Origin: Halanaerobiales bacterium
Lineage (GTDB): Bacteria; Bacillota; Halanaerobiia; Halanaerobiales; M55B127
Assembly (NCBI GenBank): GCA_021736965.1
Contig: JAIPEV010000114.1
Span: 1-5,923 of the forward strand
Direction: 5' to 3'
Length of the DNA stretch: 5,923 nt
A program made the translations under genes and the position numbers. A model generated the notes under the pieces. The model worked only from the letters and a program-made list of their open reading frames with translations, had not been told where the DNA came from and searched no databases. This document shows, one piece after another, positions 1-5,509 of the stretch (its first letter is position 1; each line of letters opens with the position of its first letter).

Positions 1-2
1 AT

Positions 3-89
3 AAATTTATATATGATAATATTTTGAATTATCAGTTTATTAAAAGAGATATTTTTGCTCATCATGGTAAAATGCGCATAAAAGAATAA
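3..89 (+). CDS. possible C-terminal tail of an upstream gene (partial)
   Basis: An open frame enters from the left edge and ends at TAA 87-89, giving 28 residues that finish KRDIFAHHGKMRIKE. It is the only reading of the leader that looks protein-like. The stretch KRDIFAHHGK resembles the core of YARHG-type motifs (typically RNEIxARHG), but it stops sooner than that domain normally does, so the resemblance may be accidental. Assuming about 27% G+C, I estimate a random frame would stay open this long roughly 8% of the time, and three frames were available, so support is weak. If real, it lies 55 nt upstream of gene 1 on the same strand and could be the preceding operon gene. No function is assigned. 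Confidence 0.3.
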   Translation, partial: KFIYDNILNYQFIKRDIFAHHGKMRIKE

Positions 90-144
90 AGCATAAAAAA
101 TCTATAAAAATGACAATAATATAACCTTAAAATAGACCTATAGA
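90..144 (+). other. AT-rich leader before gene 1, without a clear ribosome binding site
   Basis: These 55 bases are almost entirely A and T. A TATAAA at 103-108 and a TATAAC at 120-125 look like -10 elements, but neither has a convincing -35 hexamer at 16-18 bp, and such hexamers are common by chance here. No purine-rich Shine-Dalgarno sequence precedes the ATG at 145. A 6-bp inverted repeat (TCTATA 101-106, TATAGA 139-144) is within what chance gives. No terminator hairpin separates a possible upstream gene from gene 1. Confidence 0.4.
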
Positions 145-2739
145 ATGAAGTTTTATAATAAAAATAAAGTACTTGTTTCCTCTAGATTTCTAAAATCATT
201 GAAAAAATTACCGCAAACAAAATATAATAAGATTTTAAATAAAATAAAGTTTATTACTAATTTTTTAAAAAAAGAAAAAATGAATTTTAGAGAGTTACCT
301 CCTGGCTTTTGGGGCAGAAAAATAAGAGGGGATAATTCGCATTATAATATATATAAATTTAGACTAAACAACGGTGATAGAATTCTATTTACATATTGCT
401 CTGAATTAGATATTTGTAAGGATCGATATAGAAATTCAATATTGTATATAGCCTATAGCAACCATGATGAACAAATTGAGAAGTCAAAAAACATATCGAA
501 ACTAAAACCAAAAGAAATACAAATTGATACGAATCAATATTATGATCAAAATCCAGTAGATATAAATTTGGACAAACAATATGCAGACTATAATATTGAT
601 TTGGATGAATCAATTACAATGGTGTTAGACAATAAAAATATAAAAAAGCTCCTTAATAGCAATGATTCGAAAGCCTTATATTTTTTAAACACCGAACAAT
701 TCTCATGCTTAAAGTGTAAGAATTCTCTTTTTTTATCAGGAAGTGCTGGTAGTGGTAAAACAACTGTAGGTATTCACAAGTTACTAAGTCTGCCTAAAAA
801 TTATAAAGTTGCCTATTTCACTTATACAAAAAACCTAAAAAATAATTCATATGAAATTTATAATGATTATTCGGGGAATAATAAAAACGACATAGATTTT
901 TTTACATTAAATGAATATTTAATAGATAAAGCAGAGATCCCTTATAGGGCATTTATACAATACAATAATTTTAAAGCTTGGTACCAAAAAAATAGGTATA
1001 AATTCCAATATATTAGAAATATCAATATTTTAGATCTATGGGCTGAGATCCGTGGAATTTTAAAAGGGTTCATGGGGGTTAATTGGATTCGTAATCGTAA
1101 TCTTAGAAATATTAGTCTTAAGCCAAATACATTATCAACTTTAAAAAATTTAGACCTTGTAGAAGTATTAAATGATAAGTGCATTCATTTAACTAAAAAT
1201 CAAATTAAAACAAAAAGAAGAGATGCGAAAAATAAAATATTAGATTGTAATATTCCTAATAGCGATAAAGAAAAAATCATAAAATTAATAGATAACAAAA
1301 TATTTTCAACTAAACTGATAGATAAGGCGACATATTTATATTTATCTAATAAATATACAATTTTTAATAAAGAAGATAGAAAAAACATTTATAAATTCGC
1401 TCAAGAATATCAAAACTGGCTTAAAACTAAACATAAATATGATGAGAATGATCTTGCATTATATGGACTAAAACAATTAAATAATAAAAACCTACCCATA
1501 TATGATTATATCGTAATAGATGAGGTCCAAGATTTAACTGAATTGCAAATTTATTTTTTATCAAAATGTGTTAAAAAATTATCAAATATATTTCTTAGTG
1601 GTGATGTAAATCAAATAATTAATCCCACCTATTTTAGTTTTAAAAGATTAAAAAACTTTTACTATACTGAAAATTGTAATGAATTATGGTCCAGGAAGCA
1701 TTTGACTAAAAATTATCGAAGTCAAAAATATATTGTAAATATTGCCAATACGTTAACAAAAATAAGAAAGAAAACTATTGGTTCTTTATCTTTAAAGAAT
1801 GATATACATGAAACTGCAATACGTAAGGGTGAAAAACCATTCTTGTTAGAAAGATCTGAAAAAAATTTAGAGAAATTGATTAATGTTATTAATGAAAGAG
1901 CTTATGCGGCTCTGATAGTTCCGTCAATTAAAGAAAAAATTAAATTACAATCTTATGTTAATAATGATTCAGGCAGAATATTTACTATAAAAGAAGTTAA
2001 AGGGTTAGAATTCTCTTATAATGTTTGTTATAACTTAATTTCAAAATACAAAAAAGAATGGGATGAAATATTTGCTGGATTAGCTCATAAAAATGCAAAA
2101 TATAGATATTACTTTAATGCATTATATGTCGGTATTACAAGAGGAAGGAACAATCTTTTATTATATGAAGAAGATATAAACCAGAAGTTGTTTAAAAAAA
2201 TAAAAAATTATTTTGAATATGTGGATCAATTTGATAAGAACAATCTATCATTGACGAAATTCTCGAGTCCTCAAGAATGGTATAATGAGGGAAAAAAACT
2301 TGAAGAAAAAGAAAGGTATGCTCGTGCTATTAAAGCTTATAAAAAAGCCATAAGCGTTAAGGGAACAAAAATTAGTATAGCTAGATGCAAGGCTAAAATT
2401 ATGGCTAAAAATGGTGATTTTGAAGAGGCCGGCTTATTTATGTTAGAACAAAATATTGATAATGTAAATATAAAAGATAAAGAATTAATAATAGACTTTT
2501 TTACTAAGGCTGGTAAACTAAATCAGACAATAAAGGCAAAATTAATTCTTGGATTGGAAAATTTTGAAAATATTGATAGGATACTATCTCAGAATGATAT
2601 GACAATTTTGGATTTATTTGAAAATAAAAGTAGTGTCGAGAATAACTTTGAGCTACTAAACAGAAATTATTTTGATCCTAAGGTTGATTTATTTAAAAAT
2701 AAAATTGAAGACATAATAGATTATATAAATTTAATATAG
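145..2739 (+). CDS. RelE/ParE-like domain fused to UvrD-type SF1 helicase with TPR-like tail
   Basis: Predicted cytoplasmic ATP-dependent SF1 helicase/translocase of 864 residues. Residues about 9-112 look like the RelE/ParE toxin fold: an amphipathic helical start (SSRFLKSLKKLP), a strand with GDRILF (R79) and a closing ILYIAYSNHD (H107, D108). The helicase core is complete: Q motif LNTEQ 181-185, Walker A GSAGSGKTT 199-207, motif Ia near 224-234, Walker B DEVQD 459-463, motif III SGDVNQ 485-490, motif IV NYRS 523-526, motif V KGLEF 619-623 and motif VI YVGITRGR 661-668. A basic, AT-rich-coded insertion lies between Ia and II. Residues about 708-770 resemble TPR helices (WYNEGKKL, ARAIKAYKKAI). 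An in-frame TAG at 133-135 makes ATG 145 the first start, and a later start at M46 would cut into the RelE-like domain. No antitoxin gene is adjacent. Helicase class is secure; the RelE call and defence role are inference. Confidence 0.9.
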   Translation: MKFYNKNKVLVSSRFLKSLKKLPQTKYNKILNKIKFITNFLKKEKMNFRELPPGFWGRKIRGDNSHYNIYKFRLNNGDRILFTYCSELDICKDRYRNSILYIAYSNHDEQIEKSKNISKLKPKEIQIDTNQYYDQNPVDINLDKQYADYNIDLDESITMVLDNKNIKKLLNSNDSKALYFLNTEQFSCLKCKNSLFLSGSAGSGKTTVGIHKLLSLPKNYKVAYFTYTKNLKNNSYEIYNDYSGNNKNDIDFFTLNEYLIDKAEIPYRAFIQYNNFKAWYQKNRYKFQYIRNINILDLWAEIRGILKGFMGVNWIRNRNLRNISLKPNTLSTLKNLDLVEVLNDKCIHLTKNQIKTKRRDAKNKILDCNIPNSDKEKIIKLIDNKIFSTKLIDKATYLYLSNKYTIFNKEDRKNIYKFAQEYQNWLKTKHKYDENDLALYGLKQLNNKNLPIYDYIVIDEVQDLTELQIYFLSKCVKKLSNIFLSGDVNQIINPTYFSFKRLKNFYYTENCNELWSRKHLTKNYRSQKYIVNIANTLTKIRKKTIGSLSLKNDIHETAIRKGEKPFLLERSEKNLEKLINVINERAYAALIVPSIKEKIKLQSYVNNDSGRIFTIKEVKGLEFSYNVCYNLISKYKKEWDEIFAGLAHKNAKYRYYFNALYVGITRGRNNLLLYEEDINQKLFKKIKNYFEYVDQFDKNNLSLTKFSSPQEWYNEGKKLEEKERYARAIKAYKKAISVKGTKISIARCKAKIMAKNGDFEEAGLFMLEQNIDNVNIKDKELIIDFFTKAGKLNQTIKAKLILGLENFENIDRILSQNDMTILDLFENKSSVENNFELLNRNYFDPKVDLFKNKIEDIIDYINLI
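169..480 (+). other. RelE/ParE-like domain of gene 1
   Basis: Residues about 9-112. The order is an N-terminal strand (VLVSS), a lysine-rich helical pair, a loop containing LPPGFWGRKIRG, then YNIYKFRL, GDRILF and ILYIAYSNHD. That succession matches RelE/ParE-superfamily proteins, in which a basic strand pair and a C-terminal strand ending in a histidine form the active or binding surface. K59, R61, R79 and H107 are candidate functional residues. Whether it cuts RNA, binds ribosomes or only serves as a docking fold cannot be told from sequence. Confidence 0.6.
676..2184 (+). other. UvrD-type SF1 helicase core of gene 1
   Basis: Residues about 178-680 hold every SF1A signature in the right order: glutamine motif, Walker A lysine K205, Walker B D459-E460, the motif III glutamine Q490, motif IV R525, the motif V glycine G620 and the motif VI arginines R666 and R668. 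No key residue is missing, so the ATPase is predicted active. About 200 residues rich in lysine and arginine lie between motif Ia and motif II, where UvrD-family proteins place the 1B subdomain that contacts DNA. Confidence 0.92.
2266..2454 (+). other. TPR-like helical tail of gene 1
   Basis: Residues about 708-770 show the tetratricopeptide spacing: W712, G716 and L719, then A726, A728, Y732 and A735, followed by a second, more degenerate helix pair around IARCKAKIMAKNGDFEEAG. This is one clear TPR plus a weaker one, and helical sequence continues to the end. TPRs usually bind partner proteins, so this may tether the helicase to another product of the operon. Confidence 0.55.
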
Positions 2740-2741
2740 GG
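2738..2741 (+). promoter_or_regulatory. ribosome binding site of gene 2, overlapping gene 1 stop
   Basis: AGGG shares its first two bases with the TAG stop of gene 1 and lies 6 nt before ATG 2748. The site is modest, but its position suggests that ribosomes ending gene 1 help start gene 2 (translational coupling). Confidence 0.55.
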
Positions 2742-2747
2742 CAGTTA

Positions 2748-3605
2748 ATGGATTCAAAAAATTTAATTAATTTAATCAAACGGTTTGAAAAAAGTTATAA
2801 ACAACTATCAAAATTAGAAAAGGAATTACTTTTATTAAATAATACATTAGAAAGCGTGGACAATCAAACAAAATCTATACAAGAATTAAAAACCTTAATT
2901 AATGAAACCAGTATTGTTGAAGAATTAAAAAGTGCCAATGATAATGCTGAAACAATATTAAATAAAATTAAAAAGCACCTAACTAACGTTGATAGAAATC
3001 TTGCTGATATTAATGAACTATCAAATAATTACCATAGTAATGTAAAAAATTCTACAAATATACTGAATGATACAAAACAACAAATAAAAAAATATAATAA
3101 TGAGATATATCCTAAAATAAGTGAAATCGGGGATTCATTAGATAAAATTGAAAATGTAAATATAGAAAATTTATCTCAACTCATTAAAGAGGATTTATCT
3201 GAAATAAACAACAAATTAAAAACAATATCCGATTATAGTAAAAATAAGAATGAAAAAATTAATGACATTTTTTCGAAAATAGAGTATAACAGAGAAGAAG
3301 ATATCAACCGAATTAACAGTTTTATGAAAAAAAATAGAAATATATATAAAGCAGTTCATAATCTGGAAGACGATACTCAAAATTCATTACAGAAATTTAA
3401 AGACTTATGTGATCTTTGGGCAGAAGAGAATATAAGAAGATCGAGTTTGAAAAATAAATTTTCTATTAAACGATTTGCTTTCCGGACAATAATTATATTA
3501 ATTGTAATTATTTCACTATTATTTAATTTTGATCAATGGTTTAATAATAACAAGTGGTCAGAAACAATAAAATTTAAGATTACAGAAATTGTTGAGAATA
3601 ATTAA
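2748..3605 (+). CDS. coiled-coil protein with a C-terminal membrane anchor
   Basis: I do not recognise a family. The 285-residue product is mostly charged, asparagine-rich helix: residues about 1-235 carry recurring leucine/isoleucine spacing typical of coiled coils (for example SKLEKELLLLNNTLE and ADINELSNNY). A hydrophobic segment at about 243-260 (RTIIILIVIISLLF) is the only membrane span, followed by roughly 25 polar residues with W264 and W270. Basic residues just before it (K236, K241, R242, R246) predict, by the positive-inside rule, a cytoplasmic coiled coil and a short outside tail. There is no signal peptide. It starts 8 nt after gene 1, so the two are very likely co-transcribed, and it could be a membrane scaffold, oligomeriser or sensor for the helicases. 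It carries no catalytic motif. Confidence is high for the gene, low for the role. Confidence 0.88.
   Translation: MDSKNLINLIKRFEKSYKQLSKLEKELLLLNNTLESVDNQTKSIQELKTLINETSIVEELKSANDNAETILNKIKKHLTNVDRNLADINELSNNYHSNVKNSTNILNDTKQQIKKYNNEIYPKISEIGDSLDKIENVNIENLSQLIKEDLSEINNKLKTISDYSKNKNEKINDIFSKIEYNREEDINRINSFMKKNRNIYKAVHNLEDDTQNSLQKFKDLCDLWAEENIRRSSLKNKFSIKRFAFRTIIILIVIISLLFNFDQWFNNNKWSETIKFKITEIVENN
3474..3527 (+). other. predicted transmembrane segment of gene 2
   Basis: Residues about 243-260 form a continuous run of isoleucine, leucine, valine and phenylalanine flanked by a basic cluster on the N-terminal side and by D262 and asparagines on the other. This is the only hydrophobic stretch long enough to cross a membrane in the protein. 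Confidence 0.8.
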
Positions 3606-3616
3606 AACTATAAGTC

Positions 3617-3638
3617 ATTCCAAAATGAACTCTGGAAT
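3617..3638 (+). repeat. short inverted repeat upstream of gene 3
   Basis: ATTCCA (3617-3622) and TGGAAT (3633-3638) are perfect 6-bp inverted arms around a 10-nt spacer; pairing does not extend outward. There is no T-run after it, so it is not a rho-independent terminator. It sits where the -35 region of the candidate promoter at 3649 would be, so it might be an operator. It could also be chance. Confidence 0.3.
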
Positions 3639-3654
3639 AAGCAATATCTATAAT
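3625..3654 (+). promoter_or_regulatory. possible internal promoter for gene 3
   Basis: A perfect TATAAT lies at 3649-3654. The best -35 choices, ATGAAC at 3625-3630 (18-bp spacer) or TGAACT at 3626-3631 (17-bp spacer), match TTGACA at only three of six positions. Its place in the longest clear intergenic gap of the window, 37 nt before gene 3, favours it, but TATAAT is frequent by chance at this base composition. Confidence 0.3.
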
Positions 3655-3679
3655 TTTACGAACTAATAAGATTAAAAAT

Positions 3680-3685
3680 AAGGAG
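3680..3685 (+). promoter_or_regulatory. strong ribosome binding site of gene 3
   Basis: AAGGAG lies 5 nt before ATG 3691 and is the best Shine-Dalgarno sequence in the window. Together with the in-frame TAA at 3679-3681 it fixes the start of gene 3. Confidence 0.85.
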
Positions 3686-3690
3686 CTAAT

Positions 3691-5508
3691 ATGGCAGTCA
3701 TCATACCCAATAGAATCACCCCGGATATGCGTGCTACTGAAGGAGAAGTGAGAACTTATAATAAACTGGCAAGTCAATTAGATAATAATTGGTATATCTG
3801 GTATGATATCGGTATTGGAAATTCAGAAGTTTATCCTGATTTTACACTGATACATCCTCAATATGGCTTGTTCGTTCTTGAAGTCAAAGATTATAAATTT
3901 AGCCATATTGAAGAAGTAACAAAAACCCAGGTAAAAACAAAATTCAGGAATTCAAAAAATCCTATAATCCAGGCCAGAGACTATATTTTCTCAGTAGTTA
4001 ATAAAGTTGCTTTTGATCCACCCTATTCATATGGTGTTGTATTTCCTAATATCTCTCGTGAGGAAATAACAAAGCCATTACAAAACAAAATAGGGATATC
4101 TGACATAATAAACCCAAAACTTTTATTAACAAAAAGTGATTTGAATTCATCTCTTCAATCAAAATTGCAAAAAATGAGATCTAAGCCTTCTGAAAATAAA
4201 AGATTAACAACGCTGCAATTTAATACATTAAGGATGACAATTGATCCAAGTATAAAAGTTCCCCATAGATTCACTTCAAATGAAAGTAGTGATAAAGAGA
4301 AAATTCCTGCTGTTTTGGATGTTAAGCAAGAAAGAGCAGCTAAAAGTATTGGAGAAGGGCATCGCCTTCTTAAGGGTATTGCTGGCAGTGGTAAGACTCT
4401 GATTATGTTATATAGAACTAAAATAATAGCACATATGCATCCTGAATGGGACGTCTTATTTATTTGTTGGAATAGGAGTTTGATTAATTATTTGGAACAG
4501 ATGTATAATGGTATTGATCTCAGCACTTCTTCCCATAATATAGAATTTAATTACTTCTCAAGATGGGCTTCCCAGATAAGTAAAAACTATAATATTAATT
4601 TTCCTCGTAATGTTAATAGTCCTTCCTATGACAAAGATTATGCAGAAGCAATTAATCAATTGGTGAAGAAATCGCCAAAAAAGCAGTATCAAGCCATTTT
4701 AATTGATGAAGCCCAAGATTTCGAAGAAAATTATTTCCGATTGCTGGTAAACCATCTCGATAAAGAAACTGACTCTTTACTGATCTGTTATGATTATGCC
4801 CAAAACATATATAAGAAAGAAACCTCCTGGAAAAAATTAGGTATTGACATCGATGGAAGCCGAACAATAGATTTGACCGTCTCAAAAGAAAATTTAGAAC
4901 GTAATTACAGAAATACACTTGAAATAACAAAATTTGCAAAATCTATTTATAATGATAGGATACCATTCAAAGATGAAAATGATCAGATTTCTGAAATTAC
5001 CACAATTAAAGGAACAGCTGACAGAGGGCCAGTCCCTACAATACAATTTTGTAATGATCGTCAGGATGAATACAAATATATAGTGGAGTGGATACAAACT
5101 ACTAAAAACAACAACAATCTGGATTTTAGTGATTTTTTGATTATTTACCCGGGGAAAAAGCTAAAGGACTTTAATCTTGAATTTGGGCTTCTACCTTATT
5201 TCAGAAATAATGATATACCCTATCATTGGATTACAAAGGATAGTCGCAATAAATCAAATTTTAGTTTGTTAGAAGACAATATCAAAATTTCAACTATTCA
5301 CTCTGCAAAAGGTATGGATTTCGAAGCAGTTGCTGTAATAGCCTGTGATTGTATAAATGATAAATATAATCAACCGGAAACTCAATTATATATAAGTTCT
5401 ACTCGGGCAAGGAAATTTTTGTTGATGACTACTGGTGGAATAAACCATTCAATAGAAAAAATATTAGATTATGCATGTAATGAAACAATAAAATATAAAG
5501 GTATTTAA
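3691..5508 (+). CDS. NERD nuclease domain fused to UvrD-type SF1 helicase
   Basis: Predicted cytoplasmic nuclease-helicase of 605 residues. Residues about 14-120 form a NERD (nuclease-related) domain: E17/E19 in TEGEVRTYNKL, D50 in YPDFTLI, the E64-V-K66 pair in VLEVKDY and Q94 in PIIQARDY, matching the acid-acid-E-x-K layout of restriction-like nucleases. The helicase follows: Q213, Walker A GIAGSGKT 229-236, Walker B DEAQD 339-343, motif III YDYAQNIY 367-374, motif IV NYRN 405-408, motif V STIHSAKGMDFE 534-545 and motif VI YISSTRAR 567-574. The glycine usual in motif III is a tyrosine (Y367), but D368 and Q371 remain. NERD-helicases are known as a family; this one looks intact. It follows gene 2 after 85 nt and gene 4 starts one base after its stop. 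Base composition is slightly richer in G+C than genes 1 and 2. Likely role is nucleic-acid degradation or defence, by inference. Confidence 0.94.
   Translation: MAVIIPNRITPDMRATEGEVRTYNKLASQLDNNWYIWYDIGIGNSEVYPDFTLIHPQYGLFVLEVKDYKFSHIEEVTKTQVKTKFRNSKNPIIQARDYIFSVVNKVAFDPPYSYGVVFPNISREEITKPLQNKIGISDIINPKLLLTKSDLNSSLQSKLQKMRSKPSENKRLTTLQFNTLRMTIDPSIKVPHRFTSNESSDKEKIPAVLDVKQERAAKSIGEGHRLLKGIAGSGKTLIMLYRTKIIAHMHPEWDVLFICWNRSLINYLEQMYNGIDLSTSSHNIEFNYFSRWASQISKNYNINFPRNVNSPSYDKDYAEAINQLVKKSPKKQYQAILIDEAQDFEENYFRLLVNHLDKETDSLLICYDYAQNIYKKETSWKKLGIDIDGSRTIDLTVSKENLERNYRNTLEITKFAKSIYNDRIPFKDENDQISEITTIKGTADRGPVPTIQFCNDRQDEYKYIVEWIQTTKNNNNLDFSDFLIIYPGKKLKDFNLEFGLLPYFRNNDIPYHWITKDSRNKSNFSLLEDNIKISTIHSAKGMDFEAVAVIACDCINDKYNQPETQLYISSTRARKFLLMTTGGINHSIEKILDYACNETIKYKGI
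3730..4050 (+). other. NERD nuclease domain of gene 3
   Basis: Residues about 14-120. The putative catalytic set E19, D50, E64, K66 and Q94 is all present in the expected order, with hydrophobic strands around it (FTLIHP, GLFVLEVK, YGVVFPN). NERD domains belong to the restriction-endonuclease-like superfamily, so metal-dependent DNA cleavage is expected if active. Confidence 0.85.
5497..5501 (+). promoter_or_regulatory. ribosome binding site of gene 4 inside the end of gene 3
   Basis: AAAGG lies within the last codons of gene 3, 8 nt before ATG 5510. The stop of gene 3 and the start of gene 4 are one base apart (TAA-T-ATG), which points to translational coupling. Confidence 0.5.
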
Positions 5509-5509
5509 T

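Noticed and set aside
72..79. Perfect palindrome ATGCGCAT as an operator or recombination site
   Set aside because: It is only 8 bp, is not extended on either side and occurs once in the window as far as I could see. It may simply be codons of the upstream frame.
261..280. Programmed frameshift at the T6-A7 run in gene 1
   Set aside because: The A-run is not in the phase needed for a standard -1 slippery heptamer, and the protein reads sensibly straight through.
145..480. Separate type II toxin-antitoxin toxin gene (RelE) ahead of a helicase gene
   Set aside because: The frame runs without a stop from the RelE-like part into the helicase, and there is no antitoxin-like small gene next to it in the window. 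It is one fused protein.
389..613. Antisense reading frames opposite genes 1, 3 and 4 (for example 389-613, 942-1184, 4652-4939, 5605-5787)
   Set aside because: They lie fully inside genes with strong domain evidence on the other strand, have low-complexity hydrophobic translations and lack ribosome binding sites worth noting.
3617..3638. Rho-independent terminator after gene 2
   Set aside because: The stem is only 6 bp with a 10-nt loop and no T-run follows, so it cannot be called a terminator.
3580..3777. Minus-strand small gene spanning the gap before gene 3
   Set aside because: It overlaps the end of gene 2 and the well-supported start of gene 3, and its product shows no recognisable feature.
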